From contig NZ_LYPB01000076.1 in the NCBI RefSeq assembly GCF_001653565.1, positions 111,628 through 175,627 on the forward strand: DNA of 64,000 bases, written 5' to 3'. A program made the translations under genes and the position numbers. Each line of letters begins with the position of its first letter. Within the stretch, counting starts at the first letter, position 1. A model generated the notes under the pieces. The model did not search any database and was not told the DNA's origin. It saw only the letters and a program-made list of their open reading frames with translations. This document shows positions 1 to 7,544 of the stretch, piece after piece. Origin of the DNA: Paenibacillus oryzisoli. Lineage in GTDB: Bacteria > Bacillota > Bacilli > Paenibacillales > NBRC-103111.

Positions 1-49
<49 letters not shown>

Positions 50-109
50 CCACCCCCGAACCTCCAACCTGAACCCGGATCCCGCCCCCAAAAAAAAAAT
101 GAAACAAAA

Positions 110-138
110 GAGCTAAACGCAATCACGACGCTTAGCTC
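110..138 (-). terminator. Rho-independent terminator of the 105-aa gene
   Basis: On the minus strand GAGCTAAGCG pairs with GCGTTTAGCTC across a short loop, followed by TTTTG and a second long T tract (the A run at about 91-99 on the plus strand). It lies about 30 bases past the stop codon of the minus-strand gene ending at 169. Confidence 0.75.
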
Positions 139-168
139 CTCTGTATAGAAATATTGGGTAATTACGTC

Positions 169-486
169 TTACCTCACCTGTTTAGGTGTATGAAACTTTA
201 CTTGATTGGCTTCAATATCCTGAGCGGCCTGATTGAGTTGCTCGAACGTCTGTTGGATTTGCTGACCAAATTGTTCGTTTGCAAATTCGGCTAGTTGCCT
301 TTGTGCTTGCGTAACTTGTTGATCTGCTTGAACAAGTGCCGCTTGAGCGGATTGAATCGCATGAGGGTTGGCTTCGGTTATGGCGACTTGCAGCTTATGC
401 TGGGCGTCTTGTGCTTGTAGAATGGCGTGATCAGCGGCATCGATGGCATGCTGAACTGGCTGTTGATGCTGATTGGTTCCTGTCAT
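169..486 (-). CDS. Hypothetical Gln/Ala-rich coiled-coil protein, 105 aa
   Basis: Function unknown. The protein has no signal peptide or membrane segment, and almost the whole chain (about residues 12-95) is a Gln/Ala-rich amphipathic helix pattern with 'AIDAADHAI', 'QSAQAALVQAD' and 'QTFEQLNQAAQD', which suggests a cytoplasmic or spore-associated coiled coil. The start is well supported: AAGGAGGT lies seven bases before the ATG at 486. It is a single-gene unit with its own terminator at 110-138 and is divergent from the signalling operon starting at 806. I recognise no family with confidence; small proteins of this composition are common in Paenibacillus. Confidence 0.75.
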   Translation of the reverse strand: MTGTNQHQQPVQHAIDAADHAILQAQDAQHKLQVAITEANPHAIQSAQAALVQADQQVTQAQRQLAEFANEQFGQQIQQTFEQLNQAAQDIEANQVKFHTPKQVR

Positions 487-805
487 GGGAAACCTCCTTA
501 AGGTTCGTAAAGAGAAGGGAGTAGCAATGAAAAGCGACTTTACTACATTGCACCAATCGTGGGGAAATGATGCGGATTCGGGAAATGAAATTATTTCCTG
601 GGTAAGCGCAAAAAGTGAGCGTTATCATGCGAATTCGACATAAATTGTCAGACAATTTTGAATAAATTAACTATTCTTATGAAAGTTCTTTTATTACACA
701 TGTTTCCAAAATAAAAGTGGACAAATTAACTTATTATTCTTAAGCTAAGGAAGATAACTATTTTTTGGCATTAGAGACTAAAAACATCTTCACGGGGGAT
801 GACAA
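487..805. other. Divergent intergenic region, no gene seen
   Basis: About 320 bases separate the minus-strand small gene and the lipoprotein-kinase operon. No ORF with a ribosome binding site is visible. The region is AT-rich toward 660-770 and must hold both promoters. Its one clear structure is the palindrome at 642-658. A GGGGG-type ribosome binding site precedes the ATG at 806. Confidence 0.6.
642..658. promoter_or_regulatory. Perfect 17-bp palindrome resembling a CodY box
   Basis: AAATTGTC-A-GACAATTT is a perfect inverted repeat with one central base. Its inner 15 bases match the CodY consensus AATTTTCWGAAAATT at 13 positions, with symmetrical mismatches at positions 5 and 11. It sits between two divergent genes, so it could be an operator for either or both. 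Assignment to CodY is an inference; another dimeric repressor is equally possible. Confidence 0.45.
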
Positions 806-1186
806 ATGAACAAAATCAAAGGTTTTTATTTGTTAGCGGCATTAACGATTGCAATTACGGGCTGTGGTAAAGCCAAATCGACAACGTCCAACACATCTTC
901 TTTTACACCTACGTTAGAGGTGGCTTACGTTGTGAAAGATGATGCTGTCACTTTAAGTTTTACGACCGATCTGAAGATATCGAAGGAACACTATGATCAA
1001 CAACGTGTCGAAGGCGAAGGTCATATTCATATATCGCTAGACAAAGGTGATAAGATTGTTGTTACGGAGAAGCAGAAAGTATTGGATCATTTGAGTAAAG
1101 GAACACATGAAGTGAAGATCTCCTTACATAACAATGACCACACGCCTTATGATGTAAGTAAAACAGTCACGTTCGATGTGAAGTAG
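806..1186 (+). CDS. Small lipoprotein, probably YtkA/FixH-like, operonic with a sensor kinase
   Basis: This 126-aa protein starts with a lipoprotein signal: a hydrophobic stretch ending in ITGC, giving the lipidated Cys at residue 20 and an Ala/Ser/Thr-rich linker after it. The rest (about residues 35-126) reads as a compact beta-sandwich with 'GEGHIHISLD' and a C-terminal 'VSKTVTFDVK', the look of YtkA-like domains, though this is a pattern judgement. It stops 2 bases before the GTG of the kinase gene, so the two are cotranscribed. It may be an extracytoplasmic sensing partner for the kinase. Upstream GGGGG sits about seven bases before the ATG. Confidence 0.75.
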   Translation: MNKIKGFYLLAALTIAITGCGKAKSTTSNTSSFTPTLEVAYVVKDDAVTLSFTTDLKISKEHYDQQRVEGEGHIHISLDKGDKIVVTEKQKVLDHLSKGTHEVKISLHNNDHTPYDVSKTVTFDVK

Positions 1187-1188
1187 GT

Positions 1189-2733
1189 GTGGTAATGGCT
1201 TTTCGTCAAAAGAAAATAAGCTTACAGAAACGGATTGTTTTCCTCGTCACAGCTGTAACGGCTGGCATGATTTCGACAATGATGGTGTTCGATACATTTA
1301 GCCTCAATCAATCGATTCGCGAAGCCTATGTGAGTCAAATCAGCGGGATGACGATTGCTATTAACGGGCGTTACGAAGAATCGAGATCAATCGCAGATAT
1401 CCAGCAGATATTCGATTACATTCAATATAAGAATGCTCGTGTTCTGGATATGAAACTGTATGACAAGCAAGGGAAAGTGTTAGCCTCCTCGAACCGTCAA
1501 GAAGTTGGGACAATTCTGAATGCAGCAAGAGTTGTGATCCCCAAACAAGACAATACGATTGTAGATCGTGTCCCTATGGCTGAAAATGATAGGCCGATCG
1601 TTCGATTAACGGCACCCCTGCAAGAAGACGGCTCGGTTGTCGGGGCGGTTGAAGTTATTTTCGACTCATCGGAAGAAGAACTGCTGCTCAAACATAGAAC
1701 AAAGCTGATTTTGTTCGTCGGACTTAGTATTGCGATTATACTTTCAATTTTATTATGGTTAATTCTAAGAGTTATTGTTATCCGGCCACTAAGCCGGTTG
1801 CGTGAAGCGGCTGTTATTGTGAAGCAAGGTGGAGAACTGCCTAAATTGCAGTTCAAAGCTTCGCCTGAAATTGCTGAAGTTTCAGAAGCCTTCAATGATA
1901 TGGTCAGTAACTTGGATGATCGCTATCATGAGTTGCAGCAAGCCTTGACTACCTTGCAGGTTACACAAGATCAGCTTGTACATTCAGAGAAAATGGGAGC
2001 TCTAGGTAGTTTAGTTGCAGGCGTGTCGCATGAAATCAACACCCCGATTGGGATTGGCGTAACGGCTATAAGCTACTTGGATCAGAAAGCGAAACAATTT
2101 CAGGCACTGTATGAAGCGGGGAAAATGAAGAAATCCGATTTGGAGCAATTTCTATCGGTGTCCCATGAGAGTATTGCGATGGTCCAATCTAATTTGGAGC
2201 GAGCTTCTTCTTTAGTTAAAAGTTTCAAACAAATCTCAGTGGATCAAAGTGTAGAGATCAAACGAACGTTTCTATTTAAAGAATATGTGGAAGGGATTAT
2301 CGCGAGTCTGAAGCCTGTGCTCAAGAAAACATATATTAAAATAGACGTTCAATGCGATGATCAACTGCAATTGTATACATACCCTGGTGCCCTATCTCAA
2401 ATTATTACGAATCTCGTTATGAATTCTCTGAATCACGCTTACGATACGGATGACGATGACGGATGTTTATGTATCCGAGTTCTAGACAATCCCGATCATG
2501 TCATGCTTGCCTACTCAGACGATGGGAAAGGGATGTCTGAGGAAGTGTTGGATCATATATTTGATCCATTCTTTACAACCAGCCGTGGACAAGGTGGGAC
2601 AGGCTTAGGGATGAATATTGTATATAACCTTGTGACAGATTCGTTAAATGGTACGATTCAATGTTCAAGTGTACAAGGACAGGGCAGTTTATTTGTAATT
2701 ACAATCCCCAAAGAGGAGGAAGCTGAGATATGA
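1189..2733 (+). CDS. Membrane sensor histidine kinase (cache-like sensor, HAMP, HisKA, HATPase_c)
   Basis: This 514-aa two-component kinase has TM1 at about residues 14-35, an extracytoplasmic sensor of about 135 residues (cache-like), TM2 at about 173-197 and HAMP at 198-250. A dimerisation helix carries the phospho-accepting His281 in 'VSHEINTP', and the ATPase domain has the N box ('NLVMNSLNHAY'), G1 ('DDGKGM') and G2 ('GGTGLGMNIV'). The kinase core is intact. Start choice is GTG at 1189 or ATG at 1195. Its stop overlaps the start of the HD-GYP regulator by four bases (ATGA), and a lipoprotein gene lies immediately upstream, so these form one signalling operon. The signal is not evident from sequence. 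Confidence 0.93.
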   Translation: MVMAFRQKKISLQKRIVFLVTAVTAGMISTMMVFDTFSLNQSIREAYVSQISGMTIAINGRYEESRSIADIQQIFDYIQYKNARVLDMKLYDKQGKVLASSNRQEVGTILNAARVVIPKQDNTIVDRVPMAENDRPIVRLTAPLQEDGSVVGAVEVIFDSSEEELLLKHRTKLILFVGLSIAIILSILLWLILRVIVIRPLSRLREAAVIVKQGGELPKLQFKASPEIAEVSEAFNDMVSNLDDRYHELQQALTTLQVTQDQLVHSEKMGALGSLVAGVSHEINTPIGIGVTAISYLDQKAKQFQALYEAGKMKKSDLEQFLSVSHESIAMVQSNLERASSLVKSFKQISVDQSVEIKRTFLFKEYVEGIIASLKPVLKKTYIKIDVQCDDQLQLYTYPGALSQIITNLVMNSLNHAYDTDDDDGCLCIRVLDNPDHVMLAYSDDGKGMSEEVLDHIFDPFFTTSRGQGGTGLGMNIVYNLVTDSLNGTIQCSSVQGQGSLFVITIPKEEEAEI

Positions 2734-4298
2734 CAAATGAAGTGGAGTCTGTCGATCAGGATGAGCTTCTTTTTGCCGCTGAGGAAGATAACGTTGCAGC
2801 AGCAAATCTAAGGACTGTGGAACACGACCCGTGGATCGTACTAATTGTCGATGATGAGAAGCAAATACATCAAGTAACGAAAATGGTGTTACAAGATCTA
2901 GAATTTGCTGGTCGCAAACTGGAGTTTCATAGTGCTTATTCTGCTTTGGAAGCGAAACAACTTCTGAAACAGCAGCCGCAAACGGCTCTTATATTATTAG
3001 ATGTTGTTATGGAAAATGAAGACGCTGGACTGCATGTCGTCAAGTTCATTCGGGAAGAACTGAATAACCAAGCTGTACGTATTATTTTGCGGACGGGCCA
3101 GCCGGGACAAGCTCCTGAACGAACGGTTATCATGGATTATGACATTAATGATTATAAAGAAAAGACGGAGTTAACATCGCAGAAATTGTTTACTACGGTA
3201 GTCACGGCACTGCGCTCGTTTCGAGATATCAAAACGATTGAGAAAAGTAGAATTGGCCTAGAAGAAATTATTAAGTCTTCGGCGACCTTGTTTGAATTAC
3301 AGTCCATGAAGAAATTTGCGTCTGGCGTTCTAACCCAAATGACCTCCATCGTAAATTTACATAAGAATGCGATACATTTCAGTTTTGCAGTCACGAAGGG
3401 AATCGAGGACATCTATATTCTTGCAGCTAGCGGCGATTATGCGCAAAATCAAGATGCAAGAGCACGCGATGTGGTTCCTGCCGATGTGCTTGAGGAAATT
3501 GAAGCAGCTTTCCATACTCGCAAAAGCAGCTTTGCTGCGGATCGTTTCATCATCTACTTCCAGAGTAAGATGGGCATGGAGAACGTCATATATATAAACG
3601 GGTTCAATGCCCTTAGTGAATGGGAGCATTATTTGATTGATATTTATTGTGCGAACGTTTCAGTAGCTTTCGAGAATATTTATTTAAACAATGAGCTCGA
3701 GAGTACGCAGCAGGAAATCATTTATACAATGGGCGAGATCACAGAAACCCGCTCACAGGAAACAGGTCATCACGTTAAGCGAGTTGCCGAGTATTCACGC
3801 CTACTGGCTCTGAAATACGGCTTGTCTGAGCAGGAAGCTGAAACGATTCGGCTGGCAACGCCGATGCACGATGTAGGCAAAGTTGGGATCCCAGATGCCA
3901 TCCTCAATAAACCGGGTTCCTTATCCCAAGAAGAATTCGATATCATGAAAACACATTCTAACTTAGGCTACGAAATGCTTAAGCATTCGAATAAAAAGGT
4001 GCTGCACGCCGCGGCGATTATCGCTCATCAGCATCATGAGCGATATGATGGGACGGGTTATCCACAAGGGCTAAGTGGGGAAAACATTCACTTGTATGGT
4101 CGGATAACAGCCCTAGCTGATGTATTTGATGCGCTGTGTAGTGATCGCGTATATAAGAAAGCATGGGAATTAGATCGCGTTTTGGATTTATTGAAATCTG
4201 AACGTGGCAAGCATTTTGACCCTGTCATTGTTGATCTCTTTCTAAGCAATCTGGATGAGTTTATGGTTATCAAGGAATTGTACAAAGAAAATCGTTAA
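2730..4298 (+). CDS. Response regulator with DUF3369 and HD-GYP c-di-GMP phosphodiesterase domains
   Basis: This 522-aa regulator has a receiver domain at about residues 34-160, with acidic residues in 'VDDEKQ' and phospho-acceptor Asp91 in 'LLDVVM'. A central DUF3369-like GAF-type segment spans about 165-330. The C-terminal HD-GYP domain has 'HHVKRVAEYS', the metal-binding 'HDVGKVGIPD', 'HSNLGYEML' and the diagnostic 'GTGYPQG'. HD-GYP domains hydrolyse c-di-GMP to pGpG or GMP, and all the metal ligands I can check are present, so activity is expected. There is no DNA-binding domain, so output is through c-di-GMP rather than transcription. It is translationally coupled to the kinase at 1189-2733, its likely phosphodonor. 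Confidence 0.94.
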   Translation: MTNEVESVDQDELLFAAEEDNVAAANLRTVEHDPWIVLIVDDEKQIHQVTKMVLQDLEFAGRKLEFHSAYSALEAKQLLKQQPQTALILLDVVMENEDAGLHVVKFIREELNNQAVRIILRTGQPGQAPERTVIMDYDINDYKEKTELTSQKLFTTVVTALRSFRDIKTIEKSRIGLEEIIKSSATLFELQSMKKFASGVLTQMTSIVNLHKNAIHFSFAVTKGIEDIYILAASGDYAQNQDARARDVVPADVLEEIEAAFHTRKSSFAADRFIIYFQSKMGMENVIYINGFNALSEWEHYLIDIYCANVSVAFENIYLNNELESTQQEIIYTMGEITETRSQETGHHVKRVAEYSRLLALKYGLSEQEAETIRLATPMHDVGKVGIPDAILNKPGSLSQEEFDIMKTHSNLGYEMLKHSNKKVLHAAAIIAHQHHERYDGTGYPQGLSGENIHLYGRITALADVFDALCSDRVYKKAWELDRVLDLLKSERGKHFDPVIVDLFLSNLDEFMVIKELYKENR

Positions 4299-4379
4299 TA
4301 ACCTTAATGATTTCGATTAATTGGCATAAGATAAGGATCTCCTTCTCATACTACGGTTGAGATGATGGAGGTGAAAGGA

Positions 4380-4520
4380 ATGCCAAAAGTAAATCGACCT
4401 GATAAAAAAAATAACCAACAAAACGCTGCTCACTTTACCGAAGAGGCAGAGACTCTAAAGAAGCAGAATGCGGCTGAGTTTCCTCCTAGCCTAAATAACA
4501 TTAGTAAAAACAAATCATAA
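4380..4520 (+). CDS. Small gamma-type SASP-like protein, 46 aa
   Basis: This short gene has GGAGGTG seven bases before its ATG and a perfect terminator 17 bases after its stop, so it is probably expressed. The product is very hydrophilic: Lys/Asn/Gln-rich ends around 'HFTEEAETLKKQNA'. The F-x-x-E-x-E-x-x-x-x-KKQNA pattern and the preceding 'NNQQNAA' resemble the repeat of gamma-type small acid-soluble spore proteins, which act as amino-acid reserves in spores. It has only one such unit, so assignment is tentative. It stands alone between the HD-GYP regulator and the patatin gene. Confidence 0.6.
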   Translation: MPKVNRPDKKNNQQNAAHFTEEAETLKKQNAAEFPPSLNNISKNKS

Positions 4521-4537
4521 TTATTTCAAAGCTTGTC

Positions 4538-4566
4538 AACCCTTGTTCTTCGGAGCAGGGGTTTTT
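4538..4566 (+). terminator. Rho-independent terminator with a UUCG tetraloop
   Basis: An 11-bp stem (AACCCTTGTTC with GAGCAGGGGTT, two G-U pairs) is closed by a C-TTCG-G loop and followed by TTTTT. It ends the small SASP-like gene. Confidence 0.9.
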
Positions 4567-4790
4567 GGTAATTATATGAAGATAAATGGGGATTGAGTTT
4601 CAGAAAGTTGACGTACACGTTATATTTCGGCAAAAATACGGTTGAACGGTCATTTTCCCTAATTTGACTGAGGAAGTAGGATGAAATCTTCGTCTTCGTC
4701 TCATTTTCGAAGAAGGAAGCCCGTTTCTTTTAATTTACAATTCCTGTATGCTAGAAAGGGGCTTGAGACAGACAGAAAGAAGGTGTCACC

Positions 4791-5642
4791 ATGGAAGAGA
4801 TTGGACTCGTACTGGAAGGCGGAGGTATGCGAGGGGTATACACCGCGGGAGTCTTGGAATACTTTATGGAGCAGAATTTATATTTCCCCTATGTGGTGGG
4901 TGTTTCAGCAGGCGCATGCAATGCGGTTTCTTACATTTCTAAACAACCTGGGCGGAATAAGAAAGTCACGATTGACTATGTTGCGGATCACCGTTACTTA
5001 AGCTATCGCAATTTATTGCGCAGTAAAAGCATATTTGGTATGGATTTCATTTTTAATGAGCTGCCGAACAGGCTTGTGCCATTCGACTATGACACGTTCT
5101 ATGCCTCTTCACAGCAATTTGCAATAGGTACAACAGACGCACATACAGGGGAACCGATTTATTTCACGAAACATCAGCTTCAGCAGCAAACAATGCCTAT
5201 CGTACAAGCTTCAAGTTCGTTGCCGTTTGTAGCTACGCCGATTCATTTTGAAGGTAGAACCTTATTTGATGGCGGATTGGTCGATCCGATTCCTGTTCAG
5301 AAATCAGTTGCTGACGGTAATAAGAAGCATATCATTGTATTAACTAAGGAGCTAGGCTACCGTAAACGGCCGTTCAAGCAGCGCTGGTTGGCGAAGAGCT
5401 TTTATCCGAAATATAACGGCTTAGTGAATGTGCTTGTGAATCGCAGTGAAATTTATAATAACACCCTAGAAACAATCGAACGTATGGAAGCAGATGGCAG
5501 TGCGATCATTATTCGACCTTCAACCAAAGTTGAAGTTGGACGTATGGAGAAGGACCCGCGTAAGCTCGAGAAATTGCATGAACTTGGCTACGAAGATGCG
5601 AAGAAGATGGGATCGCAATTAAAGGATTGGTTACTTCATTAG
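4791..5642 (+). CDS. Patatin-like phospholipase family protein (YjjU type)
   Basis: This 283-aa acyl hydrolase of the patatin fold starts with the oxyanion-hole motif 'LEGGGMRGVYTAG' (about residues 7-19). The nucleophile Ser39 lies in GVSAG and the catalytic Asp160 in 'FDGGLVDP', so the Ser-Asp dyad is complete. There is no signal peptide, which fits a cytoplasmic or membrane-surface lipase acting on phospholipids or acylglycerols. Length and motif order match the short bacterial patatins (YjjU/RssA-like). The ATG at 4791 has AAGGTG at a suitable distance. It appears monocistronic, with a terminator at 5788-5820 and nothing convincing between. Confidence 0.9.
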   Translation: MEEIGLVLEGGGMRGVYTAGVLEYFMEQNLYFPYVVGVSAGACNAVSYISKQPGRNKKVTIDYVADHRYLSYRNLLRSKSIFGMDFIFNELPNRLVPFDYDTFYASSQQFAIGTTDAHTGEPIYFTKHQLQQQTMPIVQASSSLPFVATPIHFEGRTLFDGGLVDPIPVQKSVADGNKKHIIVLTKELGYRKRPFKQRWLAKSFYPKYNGLVNVLVNRSEIYNNTLETIERMEADGSAIIIRPSTKVEVGRMEKDPRKLEKLHELGYEDAKKMGSQLKDWLLH

Positions 5643-5787
5643 AGGGTGTATACGCGGTGAGCAAAGGTAAACTGAAAGCGACAGTCTTGTTAAACATACG
5701 TTTCCTTTACCTCGCTTCGGTGTAACTTGGCAGTTGAGTTTCAAGTAATAGTTTATCCTTTTCCAAATAAATAGACTCGTAATGAAT

Positions 5788-5820
5788 ACCACTTTCCGAT
5801 CATGGAAGGTGGTTTTTTTT
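5788..5820 (+). terminator. Rho-independent terminator downstream of the patatin gene
   Basis: ACCACTTTCC pairs with GGAAGGTGGT (one wobble) around a short loop, followed by eight T. It lies directly before the first GlnR-type operator and insulates the next operon. Confidence 0.88.
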
Positions 5821-5821
5821 G

Positions 5822-5838
5822 TGTTATATAATATAACG
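5822..5838 (+). promoter_or_regulatory. GlnR/TnrA-type nitrogen operator, site 1 (upstream)
   Basis: TGTTATATAATATAACG matches the GlnR/TnrA consensus TGTNAN7TNACA at every defined position except the last, and is an inverted repeat GTTATAT-A-ATATAAC. It lies about 75 bases upstream of the predicted -35, the usual place of an activating site. Confidence 0.65.
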
Positions 5839-5911
5839 CGTAATTCATCATTCTAGTGCTTTTAACCAATGGAAACCTTATATAATTGGTTTTTCCTACT
5901 AACGACATCCA

Positions 5912-5940
5912 TAAATCCATGTAATATAATAAGAAACAAC
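5912..5940 (+). promoter_or_regulatory. Predicted sigma-A promoter of the importer/hydrolase operon
   Basis: ACGACA (5912-5917) and a perfect TATAAT (5935-5940) are separated by 17 bases, placing the start of transcription near 5947. The weak -35 is what one expects of a promoter needing an activator. The two GlnR-type sites lie on either side. Confidence 0.55.
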
Positions 5941-5958
5941 AGAGAAACAGATAAATTA

Positions 5959-5975
5959 TGTTATAAAATATAACA
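5959..5975 (+). promoter_or_regulatory. GlnR/TnrA-type nitrogen operator, site 2 (downstream of start)
   Basis: TGTTATAAAATATAACA fits TGTNAN7TNACA at all defined positions and is a perfect inverted repeat (GTTATA-AAA-TATAAC). It falls about 12 bases after the predicted transcription start and ends 18 bases before the ATG at 5994, a position suited to repression. Its presence also argues that an in-frame ATG at 5979, which abuts the operator, is not the real start. Confidence 0.75.
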
Positions 5976-5993
5976 CGAATGAAGAGGTGTCGG

Positions 5994-7544
5994 ATGGAGA
6001 CCAACTTGGAATCAGTTCCTGATGTGCTTTTACTAGAAGCTACGAAATTGGTCAAACGCTTCGGAGAGTTAGTTGCGAGCAATGAGGTCGATCTTCAGGT
6101 TATGACAGGGGAAGTGCATGCCATTCTAGGTGAAAATGGGGCTGGAAAGAGTACCTTAATGAAAATGATTTCTGGTGTGTACGAGGTAGACGAAGGGACG
6201 ATCAAATGGCTTGGTGAAGACGTTAAACTTCATCCGCCAGCGAAAGCGAAGTCTCAGGGCATCGGCATGGTTTACCAGGATTTTCGCCTTGTACCCGCGC
6301 TAAGCGTACTTGAGAACATTGCTTTGGCTATTACGGAGAAGGGTATCTTTATGAATCACACGAAAATACGTCAGCAAATTATTGATGTATCAGCACGCTA
6401 TGGTATTTCAGTAGATCCCGATGCATGGGTGTGGCAGCTGGACTTAGGGGAACGACAACGTGTTGAAATTCTCAAAGTGCTGTTGATGAAAGGAACGCGG
6501 CTGATTATTTTTGATGAACCAACAAGTGTATTGACACCAGTTGAGGTGGATGCGTTCTTGCAAATGTTGGATCGCTTACGTAAGGATCAATACGCGGTTT
6601 TATTAATCACTCATAAAATTAATGAGGTTATGACCATTGCAGATCGCGTGACGGTTCTTCGTCAGGGATCTGTGCATTTTACAGCAACCAGAGCAGCGAA
6701 CTTTACAGGTGATCAGCTTGTGGCCAGTATGATGGGGACGAAACAGCTTGTGGAGCTTGAACAGCGGACACCGTTCATAGCCGATGATCAGAAGCTAGAC
6801 CCTGCGTTGCTTGCACATCAAATGACGATTCAAGATGATCATGGTCAGATGATCGTGGATGGGATGGATATGTCAATTGCGAAAGGAAAGATTGTAGGTA
6901 TTGCCGGCATTTCTGGAAACGGTCAAAAGGAACTGATTGAGGCACTTTTTGGTCTGAGAGCCCCCACTTCAGGCTCAATCATGGTAAACGGCATTATTCT
7001 TACGCATGCACCTGTCAAGGCATATCTCGATGCAGGTATTGCCCTAGTTTCTGAAGATCCGTTGACGGATTCCGTCATTAGCGGATTTACCATTCTAGAG
7101 CATATGGTTCTTGCAGGGCTTCCAATGAAACCTAGGGGCTTGGGCATGGACTGGTCGTACATTCGTGCTCAACTGCAAGGGAGAAAAGAAGTGCAAGTAC
7201 TAGGACTTGCAGATCCTTCGAGGCGGGCTGACCGGTTATCGGGAGGGAACGTGCAACGAATGATCTTGTCCAGAGCGCTTTTGAAGGAGCCTAGCATTCT
7301 TCTGGTTAGCTATCCTAGTCGCGGGTTAGATATAGGGACAACACGTTCGATTCAGAATATGCTGATTGAGCTTGCGGATAGTGGAGCTGCGATACTGCTG
7401 ATTTCGGAAGATCTAGGGGAACTATTTGCACTTTCGGATGAGCTGCTCGTGTTATCCAATGCGAAGATGCATGGGCCGTTTATACCTTCGGAAACCGATG
7501 CCTATACGATAGGTCAAATCATGTTGAAGGGGGAGACGGCATGA
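5994..7544 (+). CDS. BMP-type nucleoside/base ABC importer, duplicated ATPase (YufO/NupO-like)
   Basis: This 516-aa protein has two ABC ATPase domains fused in tandem, as in RbsA/XylG/YufO. The first has Walker A 'GENGAGKST' (about 46-54), Walker B 'RLIIFDEPTS' and the signature region 'LDLGERQRVEIL'. The second has a degenerate Walker A 'GISGNGQKE', normal for this family, with signature 'LSGGNVQR' and 'SYPSRGLDIGT' in place of a standard Walker B. It energises the two permeases encoded directly downstream; its stop overlaps the next start by four bases. I chose ATG 5994 because GAGG sits six to seven bases ahead of it. First gene of the GlnR-type nitrogen operon. Confidence 0.92.
   Translation: METNLESVPDVLLLEATKLVKRFGELVASNEVDLQVMTGEVHAILGENGAGKSTLMKMISGVYEVDEGTIKWLGEDVKLHPPAKAKSQGIGMVYQDFRLVPALSVLENIALAITEKGIFMNHTKIRQQIIDVSARYGISVDPDAWVWQLDLGERQRVEILKVLLMKGTRLIIFDEPTSVLTPVEVDAFLQMLDRLRKDQYAVLLITHKINEVMTIADRVTVLRQGSVHFTATRAANFTGDQLVASMMGTKQLVELEQRTPFIADDQKLDPALLAHQMTIQDDHGQMIVDGMDMSIAKGKIVGIAGISGNGQKELIEALFGLRAPTSGSIMVNGIILTHAPVKAYLDAGIALVSEDPLTDSVISGFTILEHMVLAGLPMKPRGLGMDWSYIRAQLQGRKEVQVLGLADPSRRADRLSGGNVQRMILSRALLKEPSILLVSYPSRGLDIGTTRSIQNMLIELADSGAAILLISEDLGELFALSDELLVLSNAKMHGPFIPSETDAYTIGQIMLKGETA

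Noticed and set aside
4681..5001. 106-codon frame overlapping the start of the patatin gene
   Set aside because: No ribosome site; the overlapping patatin frame has clear family motifs.
5659..5730. Possible 22-codon leader peptide (GTG start) after the patatin gene
   Set aside because: Weak start signal and no downstream gene it could regulate before the terminator at 5788.
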